This document shows positions 1 through 9,230 of a stretch of DNA of 64,000 nucleotides, piece by piece. The stretch is taken from contig CAIQCK010000012.1 in the NCBI GenBank assembly GCA_903870275.1, positions 62,001 through 126,000 on the forward strand. The letters are read 5' to 3'. Below the pieces are notes generated by a model. It did no database searches. It worked only from the letters and a program-made list of their open reading frames with translations, and was not told the DNA's origin. This DNA is from an uncultured bacterium. GTDB taxonomy: Bacteria; Verrucomicrobiota; Verrucomicrobiia; CAIQCK01. Position 1 is the first letter of the stretch; each line of letters starts with the position of its first letter. The position numbers were made by a program, and so were the translations under genes.

Positions 1-564
1 CATCACGACGGCCCGCCGCCGGCGCGGGTTGACCATCAGCGCCACCAGCCAGCCGCGCAGGCAATAGGTCCACGCGGTGATCATAAAGAAAAAGCCCAGC
101 ACCAGCGGAAACAACAGCGCCATCACCAGCCCGTGGCCCACGATCAAACCCAGCGCCAGTCCCAGCATCGCCGGCAACACGACCAAAATGCTGAACCGGA
201 AATGCGAGACGATGTAGTTGAGGACAAACGCCTCCCGCAGCGTCACCGGCAGGTGCATCAACCGCCGCAGGTCAATTGTTTCTGAGCGCTGAATCTCCGC
301 GACAATCCCCGTCGCCCAAAAGAAAAGGAACGCTCCGGCAAGAGCATCCCAAACATACATGATAGTGGTCGGGCTGGCTTGGCCCAGTGCCATCGCGCCG
401 CCTGCGACGCCACCCACGAAACCCGCCGCAGCCACGCCGAGCCCGATGACGGTGGCGATGATGGCGATGACGACGTTCACGGCGCCGCCGCGCCTCCATT
501 GATTGCGTGTGAGCCGCCATCGCAGCCACAGCAGCGTTTGCAACTGCGACCAATTCACGCTCAT
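1..564 (-). CDS. ABC-2 type transporter permease subunit, partial (C-terminus outside window)
   Basis: Reading the minus strand from the ATG at 564 gives an uninterrupted 188-codon frame that starts MSVNWSQLQTLLWLRWRLTRN and runs out of the window. It has several hydrophobic segments, including one near residues 29-52 (VVIAIIATVIGLGVAAAG) and others around LVVLPAMLGLALGLIVGHG and LGFFFMITAWTYCL, so it is a polytopic membrane protein. The start codon overlaps the stop of the upstream ATPase gene (ATGA, 561-564), so the two are translationally coupled and probably form one exporter. The substrate cannot be told. High confidence that it is the membrane partner of the ATPase. Confidence 0.85.
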   Translation of the reverse strand, partial: MSVNWSQLQTLLWLRWRLTRNQWRRGGAVNVVIAIIATVIGLGVAAAGFVGGVAGGAMALGQASPTTIMYVWDALAGAFLFFWATGIVAEIQRSETIDLRRLMHLPVTLREAFVLNYIVSHFRFSILVVLPAMLGLALGLIVGHGLVMALLFPLVLGFFFMITAWTYCLRGWLVALMVNPRRRRAVVM

Positions 565-1322
565 TCCTCCAGCCAGCTCAGTTTCTGAGCCTCGGCGTGA
601 CCGCCGCCCACCGCGGCGAGGAAGCGTTCTTCCAGCGAGCCGGTCTTGCGGATGTCGTCCATCGTCATCTGCGAGACGAGCCGGCCCTTCGCAATGATGC
701 CGACGTCGGTGCAAAGCTTCTCGACAATCTCCAGCACGTGCGAGGTGAGAAACACCGTTGTGCCGCGCTTGACGCAGTGGTGCAGCGTCTCGCGCAACAC
801 GCGGGACGACACCGGGTCCACGCCCTCGAACGGTTCGTCGAGAAACAGCAGGTCGGGATTCGGCAGCAGCGCCGCCGCCAGCGCGAGTTTCTTCTTCATG
901 CCGTGCGAATACTCGAGGGTCAGCTTCTTCTCCTCGTTCTGCAAGTCCATCATCGCCAGCAGTTCCCCGCACCGTTCGCGCACCGTGGGCAGCGGCAGCA
1001 GATACATCCGCCCGATGAACGTCAGATACTCGCGCGCGGTGAGATTGTCGAACAACGCCAGGTCCTCCGGCACCACGCCGACGCGTTGTTTCACCTCGCG
1101 CGCCCGGGTAGCGTCGGCCAGGTTCTGGCCGAGCACGCGCATCGTGCCGCTGGTGGGCGCGAGCAGACCCGTGAGCATCTTGATGGTGGTGGACTTGCCC
1201 GCGCCATTCGGTCCGAGAAAGCCGTAGAACCGGCCGGTCTCCACGCGCAGGTCCAGCCCGTCCACGGCGCGCACGTCGCCAAAGCAGCGTGTCAATCCGT
1301 TGGTTTCAATCGCCAGTTCCAT
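561..1322 (-). CDS. ABC transporter ATP-binding protein (ABC-2 exporter type)
   Basis: A 253-residue nucleotide-binding subunit that would power export by the permease encoded just downstream. Visible motifs are Walker A GPNGAGKST (37-45), a variant signature YSHGMKKK (138-145) typical of ABC-2 exporters rather than LSGGQ importers, Walker B LLFLDEP (158-164) and the switch histidine in FLTSH (195). The frame stays open upstream to 1517, but the ATG at 1322 (MELAIETNGLTRCFG) matches the usual family N-terminus, while the upstream 65 codons look non-coding and would overlap the divergent gene at 1516. There is no clear Shine-Dalgarno sequence at 1322. Substrate unknown. Confidence 0.9.
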   Translation of the reverse strand: MELAIETNGLTRCFGDVRAVDGLDLRVETGRFYGFLGPNGAGKSTTIKMLTGLLAPTSGTMRVLGQNLADATRAREVKQRVGVVPEDLALFDNLTAREYLTFIGRMYLLPLPTVRERCGELLAMMDLQNEEKKLTLEYSHGMKKKLALAAALLPNPDLLFLDEPFEGVDPVSSRVLRETLHHCVKRGTTVFLTSHVLEIVEKLCTDVGIIAKGRLVSQMTMDDIRKTGSLEERFLAAVGGGHAEAQKLSWLEE

Positions 1323-1515
1323 TGATGAATCGAATTTTTTTATGGCGGCGCGATCGTCTATAATGCCTCCTGCATCCTGGCATGGAGTATCCCCGGCAGC
1401 GGACGGCCATGCAAGCTCTTGTGGCCCCGCAAAATCGCGGTGTGAGACTGGAGTGCCGGTTTTTGAGACCAGCAGGGATGGCCAGAAGCCGGGCGTTGCG
1501 CTAGACTGCCGGGCC
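1323..1515. promoter_or_regulatory. Divergent intergenic region with a candidate promoter for the plus-strand operon
   Basis: This 193-bp gap separates the ABC ATPase (minus) from the long plus-strand gene run. A perfect TATAAT lies at 1359-1364 on the plus strand, but only a T-run sits at the matching -35 position (1336-1341), so the assignment is weak. If it is used, the leader to the start at 1516 would be about 145 nt. No operator-like palindrome was recognised. Confidence 0.35.
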
Positions 1516-3606
1516 ATGAAGACGATCCGCGGCTGCTTTGTCGTCGCGGCGGGCGTGCTGCTGGCCGGCGGGCTGCCGGTTCACGCAAATCCGTCGGCCC
1601 ACACCTTCCGTGCCGGCGCGTTTGCGATGGATGTCACCCCGACGAATTTCCCGGTGATCGTCAACGGCGGCTTCCTGGCGGTGACGGCGGACCACGCCAA
1701 CGATGCCCTGCACGCGCGCTGGCTGGTGCTCGACGACGGCGCGACGCGCGTGGCGCTGGGCGTGCTCGACACGTGCCTCATCCCTCGCGAGTTCGCCGAC
1801 GAGGTCAAGGCCCGCGCGACGAAGCTCACCGGCATTCCGCCGGAGCGCATCATGCTTTCCGCGGTGCACACGCATACCGCGCCGTCGCTGATGCAGGCGC
1901 TCGGAACGCCGCCCGATCCGAATTATCCGGCGTTTGCGTTGCCGCGAATCGTCGAGGGTTTGCGGCGCGCGGTGGGCAACCTCGCCCCGGCGCGTATCGG
2001 CTGGGCGGTCGCGCAGGCGCCGGAGCACACGCACACGCGCGTCTGGATTCGCCGTCCCGACAGGATGCTGACCGATCCATTTGGCGTGGTCTCGGTGCGC
2101 GCCATGATGCATCCCGGTTATCAAAGCCCGGATGTTGTCGGGCCGGCGGGTCCGTCCGATCCGGCGTTGACGCTGCTGGCGGCGCAATCGCCCGACGGCC
2201 GGCCCATCGCGGTGTTGGCGAACTACTCGATGCACTACTTCGGCGCGAAGCCGGTGTCGGCGGATTATTATGGAGCGTTTGCCGAGAAGATCGGCCCGCT
2301 CATCGGCGGCGCCAGCGGCTTCGTCGGCATGATGTCGCAAGGCACGAGCGGCGATCAGCATTGGATGGACTACAGCCAGCCCAAGCGCACGATCACGATG
2401 GATGCCTACGCCGGCGAGCTGGTGCGCATCGCGGCCGATGCTTACAAGACCATTCAATTCCACGACTGGGTTCCGCTGGCGATGGCGGAAAAAAATCTGC
2501 GGCTCGCCACGCGGCAGCCGGATGCGAAACGGCTCGCGTGGGCGCGCGAGCTGGTGGCGAAGTTGAACGGTGCTACGCCGAAGTCGCGGCCGGAGGTTTA
2601 TGCGCGCGAGCAGCTCTGGCTGAAGGAACACCCGACGCGTGAGGCGAAACTCCAGGCGCTGCGCGTCGGCGACCTCGGCATCGCGATCTGGCCGTGCGAG
2701 GTTTTTGCCATCACCGGGCTGAAAATCAAAACGCAAAGCCCGCTCCAGCCGGCGATGAACATCGAGCTGGCCAACGCCGAGGAAGGTTACATTCCACCGC
2801 CCGAACTGCATCCGCTCGGCGGCTACAACACGTGGGCGTGCCGCAGCGCCGGATTGGAAGTGCAGGCCGAGCCGAAGATGGTGGACGCGCTGCTTGGCAT
2901 GCTCGAAGGAGTCAGCGGCCAGCCGCGCCGCAAAGTTGCCGTCAGCAACGGCGTTTACGCGGAGGCCGTGCTCGCCGCAAAACCGCTGGCCTACTGGCGG
3001 CTGGAGGAATGGAGCGGCCCGACGGCGTTCGACGCAACGGACGGCCATCACAACGCCACGTATGAGCCGGGCGTGGCGCGCTGGCTGGACGGGCCGCCGT
3101 CGCCGGCGTTCTCCGGCGCGGGCGCCATCAACCGTTGCCCGCACTTCGCCGGCGGGCGGGTGAGCGCGACGCTGAAGGAATTGAAGGAAACCTACACGGC
3201 CGAGTTCTGGTTCTGGAACGGCTTGCCGAACGATGCGCACCCGGTCACCGGCTATTTGTTCGCGCGCGGCGGCGAATCGCTCGCCATCGGCGGCGCCGGC
3301 CACTCGCCGGGGAAACTGGCATTCGGCGCGCTCGCCGGCCGCACGACCCTTGCGCCAAAAACGTGGCACCACGCGGTGCTTGTGCGCGACGGTTCGCGCG
3401 TGGCCGTTTATCTCAACGGCAATCCCGCGCCGGAGATTTCCGGCGAAGCCGCGCCGGAGACATCGAAAAATATTTTCATCGCCGGAGACGCCGCCAAGGA
3501 GGCGAACTTCGAGGGCAAGATGGACGAGGTCGCCATTTACAATCGCGCGCTTTCACCCGAAGAAATCAGCCGGCATTATCAAATCGCCGGCGTCAACCCC
3601 CACTGA
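1516..3606 (+). CDS. Secreted neutral/alkaline ceramidase-like protein with C-terminal LamG-like domain
   Basis: A 696-residue secreted protein. Residues 1-24 form a signal peptide (MKTIRGCFVVAAGVLLAGGL). Residues ~31-470 match the neutral/alkaline non-lysosomal ceramidase N-terminal fold: a DVTP entry motif, the metal-site motif AVHTHTAPS (H118, H120) and a conserved SDPALTLLAAQSPDGRP segment. Residues ~481-690 form a concanavalin/LamG-like sandwich (YWRLEEWSGPTAFDATDG ... GKMDEVAIYNRALS), a common carbohydrate-binding add-on. The frame stays open upstream to 1300 but those codons oppose the ABC ATPase start, and the signal peptide fixes 1516. It heads the long plus-strand run and resembles the protein at 26220. 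True substrate unknown; in bacteria with few sphingolipids this family may act on other amides or esters. Confidence 0.85.
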   Translation: MKTIRGCFVVAAGVLLAGGLPVHANPSAHTFRAGAFAMDVTPTNFPVIVNGGFLAVTADHANDALHARWLVLDDGATRVALGVLDTCLIPREFADEVKARATKLTGIPPERIMLSAVHTHTAPSLMQALGTPPDPNYPAFALPRIVEGLRRAVGNLAPARIGWAVAQAPEHTHTRVWIRRPDRMLTDPFGVVSVRAMMHPGYQSPDVVGPAGPSDPALTLLAAQSPDGRPIAVLANYSMHYFGAKPVSADYYGAFAEKIGPLIGGASGFVGMMSQGTSGDQHWMDYSQPKRTITMDAYAGELVRIAADAYKTIQFHDWVPLAMAEKNLRLATRQPDAKRLAWARELVAKLNGATPKSRPEVYAREQLWLKEHPTREAKLQALRVGDLGIAIWPCEVFAITGLKIKTQSPLQPAMNIELANAEEGYIPPPELHPLGGYNTWACRSAGLEVQAEPKMVDALLGMLEGVSGQPRRKVAVSNGVYAEAVLAAKPLAYWRLEEWSGPTAFDATDGHHNATYEPGVARWLDGPPSPAFSGAGAINRCPHFAGGRVSATLKELKETYTAEFWFWNGLPNDAHPVTGYLFARGGESLAIGGAGHSPGKLAFGALAGRTTLAPKTWHHAVLVRDGSRVAVYLNGNPAPEISGEAAPETSKNIFIAGDAAKEANFEGKMDEVAIYNRALSPEEISRHYQIAGVNPH

Positions 3607-3617
3607 GCAATTCCACC

Positions 3618-4982
3618 ATGAATACACCCATGAATCGCCGCCATTTCCTGAAAGGCACCGGCGCCGCCATCGCGGCCATCGGTTTGCCCAACATCATTCC
3701 CGCTTCCGCTTTTGGCGCGAACAACAAGATAATCATGGGCTGCATCGGCGTCGGCAGCCGGGGCCGCGCGGATATGAATGTCTTTCTCGGTCTGGACGAC
3801 TGCCGCGTCGTGGCCGTGTGCGATCCCTACAAGGACCGGCAGGAGAAGGCCAAGAACATGGCCGACAACAAGTATGGCGACAAAGGGTGCGCGATGTTCG
3901 GCGACTACCGTGAACTGATCGCCCGCAAGGATATTGACGCGGTGTTGATCGCCGCGCAGGACCACTGGCATGCGCTGATCGCCACCGCGGCCGCCGCCGC
4001 GGGCAAGGACATGTATTGCGAAAAGCCGCTCGGCGTGTCGGTCAGGGATTGCCAGGTGATCCGCAAGGCGATCCGGCAGCACAAGCGCGTGTTCCAAGCC
4101 GGCACGTGGCAACGCGCGCAGGGCAAGTTCCGCCAGGCCGCTGCGCTGGTCCGCAACGGCTACATCGGCAAACTCAGCGAAATCCAGGTCTCCGCGCCCG
4201 GCCCGCAATACCAGCCGAAGTATGACGGCCCGATGGACCCGCAGGCTGTGCCGGACGGTTTCGATTGGACGATGTGGCGCGGTCCCGCGCCGGAGAAACC
4301 CTACAACCCCGGCCGTGTCGCGTGGCCGGACTGGTATCTCATTTGGGACTACTGCGCCGGGTTCATCTGCAACTGGGGTGTGCATCACCTCGACATCGCC
4401 CACTGGGGCTGCCCGGCGATTGGCAGGGAGCCGTGCGAGATCGAGTGCAAGGGCGTCTATCGCAAGAAAGGCTTCACCGACAACATCGAAAGCTGGAACG
4501 CCACGTTCACCTTCGCCAGCGGCTTGAAAATGGTCTTCACCGACCAGAATCAACAGCTGGTCGGCACCAAGTTCATCGGCGACAAGGGCTGGGTCCACGT
4601 GGACCGCGGCCCGGAAAACGGCAAAATCTCGTCCGGGCCGGAGTCGCTGACCCAGACCCGGCTGAAGCCCGGCGAAACCCACGTCTATCAGTCCTCCGAA
4701 TCGGGCGATGACATCATCACCATCAAGGCGAAAGCCGGCGACCAAATCGCATTCCGATCATTCAACCACGGCGACGACTTCCTGAGTTGCGTCCGCAGCC
4801 GCAAAGACCCGGTGTCGAACGTGGACGCGACGCATGTCGCCTCCTGGCTCGGCCTCATCTCCGAGATCGCCGCGCGGCTGGAAACGAAACTGAAGTGGGA
4901 CCCGAAAAAGGAAAAGTTCATCGGCAATGACGAGGCCAACGCGCGCCTCACCCGGCCGATGTTCAACGGATGGAAGTTGTGA
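3618..4982 (+). CDS. Tat-exported Gfo/Idh/MocA family oxidoreductase (first of three tandem copies)
   Basis: A 454-residue NAD(P)-dependent oxidoreductase probably acting outside the cytoplasm on sugars or cyclitols. The N-terminus has a Tat signal (MNRRHFLKGTGAAIAA, RR at 7-8) followed by LPNIIPASAFGA. The Rossmann motif GVGSRG is at 44-49 and the catalytic EKP at 135-137 (YCEKPLG). The C-terminal half carries the family's conserved CNWGVHHLDIAHWG block. The start is the ATG at 3618, with an in-frame ATG at 3630 as alternative; neither has a strong ribosome site. It lies 11 bp after the ceramidase-like gene and 52 bp before a close paralogue. Substrate not determinable. Confidence 0.9.
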   Translation: MNTPMNRRHFLKGTGAAIAAIGLPNIIPASAFGANNKIIMGCIGVGSRGRADMNVFLGLDDCRVVAVCDPYKDRQEKAKNMADNKYGDKGCAMFGDYRELIARKDIDAVLIAAQDHWHALIATAAAAAGKDMYCEKPLGVSVRDCQVIRKAIRQHKRVFQAGTWQRAQGKFRQAAALVRNGYIGKLSEIQVSAPGPQYQPKYDGPMDPQAVPDGFDWTMWRGPAPEKPYNPGRVAWPDWYLIWDYCAGFICNWGVHHLDIAHWGCPAIGREPCEIECKGVYRKKGFTDNIESWNATFTFASGLKMVFTDQNQQLVGTKFIGDKGWVHVDRGPENGKISSGPESLTQTRLKPGETHVYQSSESGDDIITIKAKAGDQIAFRSFNHGDDFLSCVRSRKDPVSNVDATHVASWLGLISEIAARLETKLKWDPKKEKFIGNDEANARLTRPMFNGWKL

Positions 4983-5034
4983 CCGGCGCGGGCGCCATGG
5001 CTGTGCTCGTTCATCCGGTCCAAGGAGTTGCACA

Positions 5035-6330
5035 ATGAAGGTACAAATGAACCGTCGTGACTTTCTGAAGAGTTCCGGCGCCGCTGTCGCGGCCATCGGT
5101 TTGCCCAACATCATCCCCGCCTCCGCTTTTGGCGCGGCCAACAAGATCACGCTCGGCTGCATCGGCGTCGGCGGCATGGGCACGGGGAACATGAAGAACT
5201 TCCTCGGCCTCGACGACTGCCGTGTTGTCGCCGTTTGCGATGCCTACGAGGACCGCCGCCAGCGGGCGAAGAATCTGGTGGACATGAAGTATGAGGACAA
5301 AGGCTGCGCGATGATTGGCGACTACCGCGAGCTGGTCGCGCGCAAGGACATTGACGCGGTGATGATCGCCGTGCAGGACCATTCGCACGCGCTGGTCGCC
5401 ACGGCCGCCGCCGCCGCGGGCAAGGACATGTATTGCGAAAAACCGCTGGGCATATCGGTCGAGCAGGGCCAGATCATTCTCAAGGCGATTCGCAAACACA
5501 AACGGGTGTTCCAGGCCGGCACATGGCAGCGGTCGCAGGGGAAATTCCGCCAGGCCTGCGAGCTGGTGCGCAACGGCTACATCGGCAAGCTCCAGGAGAT
5601 TGAGGTCGGCTCGCCCGGCCCGCAATACCAGCCGAGATATGCCGGCCCGATGGACCCGGAGCCGGTGCCGGCCGGCTTTGACTGGGCCATGTGGCGCGGC
5701 GCGGCGCCGGACAAACCCTACAACACCGGCCGCGTCGCGTGGCCGGACTGGTATCTCATCTGGGACTACTGCGCCGGATTCATCTGCAACTGGGGCGTGC
5801 ATTACCTCGACATCGCCCACTGGGGTTGCCCGGCGCTCGCGAAGGAAACCTGCGAGATCGAGTGCAAGGGCGTCTATCGCAAGAAGGGTTTCACCGACAA
5901 CATCGAAAGCTGGAACGGAACCTTCACCTATGCCAGCGGCTTGAAGATGAGCTTCTTCGACATCCCCAACGAGAAGCACGAGAAAACCGGCACGAAGTTT
6001 ATCGGCGACAAGGGCTGGGTCCACATCAACCGCGCCGGCATCTGGACCGAGCCGGAGTCGTTGCTGAAGGTCAAGCTGAAGGAGAGCGAACTGCATCTCC
6101 ACAAATCCGACCATCACGGCGACGATTTCCTGACCAGCATCCGCAGCCGCAAAGACCCGGTGTCGAGCGTGGATGCGACGCATGTCGCCTCCTGGCTCGG
6201 CCTCATCTCCGAGATCGCCGCGCGGCTGGGGACGAAACTGAAGTGGGACCCGAAGAAAGAAAAGTTCATCGGCAGCGACGAGGCCAATGCGCGCCTCAGC
6301 CGGCCGATGTTCAACGGATGGAAGCTGTAA
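5035..6330 (+). CDS. Tat-exported Gfo/Idh/MocA family oxidoreductase (second tandem copy)
   Basis: A 431-residue close paralogue of the gene at 3618. It has the same Tat leader (MNRRDFLKSSGAAVAA, RR at 7-8), the nucleotide-binding GVGGMG, the YCEKPLG catalytic motif, CNWGVHYLDIAHWG, and a C-terminus almost identical to the first copy (KWDPKKEKFIG ... RLSRPMFNGWKL). Start at 5035 is supported by AAGGAG at 5022-5027. It lacks about 20 residues present in the first copy between the QTRLKPGETH and HGDDFL segments, so the two may differ in substrate pocket. Co-directional and closely spaced with both neighbours. Confidence 0.92.
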   Translation: MKVQMNRRDFLKSSGAAVAAIGLPNIIPASAFGAANKITLGCIGVGGMGTGNMKNFLGLDDCRVVAVCDAYEDRRQRAKNLVDMKYEDKGCAMIGDYRELVARKDIDAVMIAVQDHSHALVATAAAAAGKDMYCEKPLGISVEQGQIILKAIRKHKRVFQAGTWQRSQGKFRQACELVRNGYIGKLQEIEVGSPGPQYQPRYAGPMDPEPVPAGFDWAMWRGAAPDKPYNTGRVAWPDWYLIWDYCAGFICNWGVHYLDIAHWGCPALAKETCEIECKGVYRKKGFTDNIESWNGTFTYASGLKMSFFDIPNEKHEKTGTKFIGDKGWVHINRAGIWTEPESLLKVKLKESELHLHKSDHHGDDFLTSIRSRKDPVSSVDATHVASWLGLISEIAARLGTKLKWDPKKEKFIGSDEANARLSRPMFNGWKL

Positions 6331-6383
6331 CCGGCACGGGCGCAATGGCCTTGTTCGTTCGTGCCATATAGAGGAGTTGTTCC

Positions 6384-7718
6384 ATGAGAACGCAGATGAA
6401 CCGTCGTGACTTTCTGAAGAGTTCCGGCGCCGCCGTCGCGGCCGTCGGTTTGCCGAATCTGATCCCCGCCGCCGCTTTTGGCGCCAATAAGAAGGTCGTC
6501 ATGGGTTGCATCGGCCTCGGCATTCAAGGGCTGGGCAATATGAGGACGTTCCGTGGCAACCCGGAGGTCCAGGTTGTGGCCGTGTGCGATGTCCACGACT
6601 TCCAGCGAAACCGGGGCAAGAAAGCGGTGGACGAGTTCTACGGCAACCAGGATTGCGCCGTTTACAAGGATTTCCGCGAACTCATGCAGCGCAAGGACAT
6701 GGATGCCGTGCAAATCACCGCGCCGGATCACTGGCACGCGTTGATCGCGATGGAGGCCGTCCGGCAAGGCAAGCACATGTATTGCGAAAAGCCCGTCGGC
6801 TGGAGCGTTCGCGCCGCGCAGGTTCTCCGGAAGGCGGTCAAGGAGAGCAAGGTGGTGTTCCAGTTTGGAACCCAGCAGCGCTCGGGCGGCAATTTCCGGC
6901 GCGCCTGCGAACTGGTGCGCAGCGGGAAGATTGGCAAGCTGAAGACAATCCTGGTCGGCGTGCCCGGGAGTTGGACGCACCCCAGCCAACCCGTCGAGCC
7001 GGTGCCGAAGGAACTGGACTACGAAATGTGGCTCGGCCCGGCGCCGATGGCGCCCTACTGTTTCCAACGCTGCCGGCCGTGGACGCAGGGACAGGGTTGG
7101 GGCGGCTACAGCATCTGGTACTGCATCTCCGATTATTGCCTGGGCATGATCGGCAACTGGGGAATCCACCACCTCGATATCGCCCAGTGGGGAAACGGCA
7201 CCGACCTGAGCGGCCCGACGGAAATCGAGGGCACGGGCGTTTTCCCCAAGGATATGCTCACCGACTGCGCCACAAGCTGGCAGATCGAGAACCGCTATGC
7301 CAACGGCGTCACGCTGGTTCACATGGACGATGGGACCGCCCCCAAGCACCCGTTGCAGAAGGGCGGCCACGGTCACGGCGTGATGTTCCTCGGCACCGAG
7401 GGCTGGGTTCACGTGGACCGCTCGCGCATGGATGCCGAGCCCAAGTCATTGCTGACGGCGAAAGCCGGGCCTGACGAAGTCCATCTCTTCAAGAGCGACA
7501 ACCACCATGTGAACTTCGTTGATGCCGTCAAAGGCCGGACCAAGCCGGCGGCGCCGATCGATATCGCCGTTTGCTCGGACATTTTGTGCAATCTGGAGCA
7601 AATCGCGATCAAGTTGAAGCGGAAGCTCTGCTGGGACCCGGCGCGGGAGGTCTTCGTCAACGACGACGAGGCGAACCGGATGCTGGACCGGCCCATGCGC
7701 GCTCCGTGGAAACTATGA
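6384..7718 (+). CDS. Tat-exported Gfo/Idh/MocA family oxidoreductase (third, more divergent tandem copy)
   Basis: A 444-residue paralogue of the two preceding genes. The leader MNRRDFLKSSGAAVAA is identical at protein level to copy two, but the mature part has diverged (GLGIQG nucleotide motif, YCEKPVGWSV, IGNWGIHHLDIAQWG). GAGGAG at 6371-6376 supports the ATG at 6384. The pattern of identical leader with diverged enzyme suggests duplication followed by specialisation on related substrates. Probably periplasmic and folded with cofactor before export. Substrate unknown. Confidence 0.9.
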   Translation: MRTQMNRRDFLKSSGAAVAAVGLPNLIPAAAFGANKKVVMGCIGLGIQGLGNMRTFRGNPEVQVVAVCDVHDFQRNRGKKAVDEFYGNQDCAVYKDFRELMQRKDMDAVQITAPDHWHALIAMEAVRQGKHMYCEKPVGWSVRAAQVLRKAVKESKVVFQFGTQQRSGGNFRRACELVRSGKIGKLKTILVGVPGSWTHPSQPVEPVPKELDYEMWLGPAPMAPYCFQRCRPWTQGQGWGGYSIWYCISDYCLGMIGNWGIHHLDIAQWGNGTDLSGPTEIEGTGVFPKDMLTDCATSWQIENRYANGVTLVHMDDGTAPKHPLQKGGHGHGVMFLGTEGWVHVDRSRMDAEPKSLLTAKAGPDEVHLFKSDNHHVNFVDAVKGRTKPAAPIDIAVCSDILCNLEQIAIKLKRKLCWDPAREVFVNDDEANRMLDRPMRAPWKL

Positions 7719-7757
7719 CCGCGTGACGGCCCAGGAGAAGAAAGTGAGGAACAAACA

Positions 7758-9230
7758 TTGAAGACGCTCTGCCTGAAGAGAATCCTGCGGGCGCGAACGG
7801 CTTGCGTAGTGGCTGCCGCCCTGGTGGTCGCGAGCGCGTCCGCGGCCGAACTGTGGATTGGCGCGGCGACGACCAGCATCACGCCGGACAAGCCGGTTGC
7901 GCTGGACGGGCACCGCGGTCTGCGCATTTCAACGAAAGTCGAATCGCCGATCACTGCTACCATGCTGGCGCTGGAATCACGCGACGGCGACAAGGTGCTC
8001 GATCAGGCTGTCATCGTGTCCTGCGACATCGTGGCCATCCGGGAGGGGATTCAAGAGAAGGTACGCGAGAAGGTGAAGCCACGACTGCCGGACTTAGACA
8101 TCAGCAAACTCTTTCTGAATGCCACGCACACGCACAACGCGCCGGTGACGGTGGAAGGCCGTTACACGCTGCCGGACAACGGCATCATGAGGCCGGCGGA
8201 GTATGCAGAGTTCATGACCAGCCGGGTTGCGGATGCTGTCGTCGAGAGCTGGCACAAACGGCGTGTTGGCAAAGTCGCATGGGCGCAAAGCCAGGCGGTC
8301 GTCGCGCAGAACCGCCGCGCCACTTATGCCGACGGCACGGCCAGGATGTATGGCGCCACCAACACGGCGAATTTCCGTGGCCTCGAAGGCTGCGAGGACC
8401 ACAACCTCGACGTGCTGTGTTTTTGGAACCGGCAGAAGAAGCTCATCGCGACGGCGATCAACGTGCCGTGTCCCGCGCAGGAAGCGGAGGGCGGGCTGTT
8501 GTTACACGCCGACTTCTGGCATCCCGTGCGGGAGATGTTGCACAAACGTCACGGCAAGGACCTGTTGGTGCTCGGTTGGGCCGGCGCGGGCGGCGATCAA
8601 ACCTCACACCTGATGTATGGCAAGGCCGCCGACGAGCGTATGCGCAAACTGCGGGGCCTGACGCGAAGAGAAGAGGTCGCCCGCCGCATCGTCGCGGGTT
8701 GGGAGGACGCTTACGAATACGCGCGCAAAGACATCCGCAATGACGCCGTGCTGTGTCACTGCGTCAAGGAGATCGAATTGCCCCATCGTAAAGTCACCGA
8801 ATCCGAAGTGGCTGAAGCCCGCAAAGAAGCAGCCAGGTTTGCCGGGGATCCCGCACAGCGTTGGAATTACCGCTGGCACCAGGGCGTCGTGGAACGTTAC
8901 GAGGCTCAGCACGCCGGCACCGAAGGTCCCCACAAGATGGAACTGCACGTCGTGCGTCTCGGCGACGTGGCGATTGCGACGAACGAGTTCGAGCTGTTCA
9001 CCGACTACGGCGTCCAGATGAAGGCTCGTAGTCCCGCTGTGCAGACTTTCGTCATCCAGCTTGCCGCAGGGTCTTATGGTTATCTACCCACCGAACGCGC
9101 CGTGCGCGGCGGCCACTATAGCGCCGTCATCCAAAGCAGCCGCGTCGGTCCCGATGGCGGCCAGGAGCTCGTCGAGCGTACCGTCGAAGTCATCAACGAA
9201 CTTTGGAAGCCAGTCACCAAGCAGCCATGA
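7758..9230 (+). CDS. Secreted ceramidase-like protein (tandem copy A, TTG start)
   Basis: A 490-residue protein. A hydrophobic signal (residues ~13-30, ACVVAAALVVASASAA) is followed by ELWIGAATTSITPDKPVALDG, the entry to the neutral/alkaline ceramidase N-terminal fold. The metal-site motif ATHTHNAPV lies near residues 120-128. The start is a TTG at 7758, preceded by GAGGA at 7746-7750; no ATG is suitably placed, so a non-ATG start is favoured. Its stop overlaps the start of the next gene (ATGA, 9227-9230), a tandem paralogue. It lacks the C-terminal domain of classical ceramidases. Function beyond a metal-dependent hydrolase fold is unclear. Confidence 0.85.
   Translation: MKTLCLKRILRARTACVVAAALVVASASAAELWIGAATTSITPDKPVALDGHRGLRISTKVESPITATMLALESRDGDKVLDQAVIVSCDIVAIREGIQEKVREKVKPRLPDLDISKLFLNATHTHNAPVTVEGRYTLPDNGIMRPAEYAEFMTSRVADAVVESWHKRRVGKVAWAQSQAVVAQNRRATYADGTARMYGATNTANFRGLEGCEDHNLDVLCFWNRQKKLIATAINVPCPAQEAEGGLLLHADFWHPVREMLHKRHGKDLLVLGWAGAGGDQTSHLMYGKAADERMRKLRGLTRREEVARRIVAGWEDAYEYARKDIRNDAVLCHCVKEIELPHRKVTESEVAEARKEAARFAGDPAQRWNYRWHQGVVERYEAQHAGTEGPHKMELHVVRLGDVAIATNEFELFTDYGVQMKARSPAVQTFVIQLAAGSYGYLPTERAVRGGHYSAVIQSSRVGPDGGQELVERTVEVINELWKPVTKQP

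Noticed and set aside
1501..3372. 623-codon open frame on the minus strand
   Set aside because: It is fully antisense to the ceramidase-LamG gene; Arg/His/Ala-rich composition shows it to be a GC-driven shadow frame.
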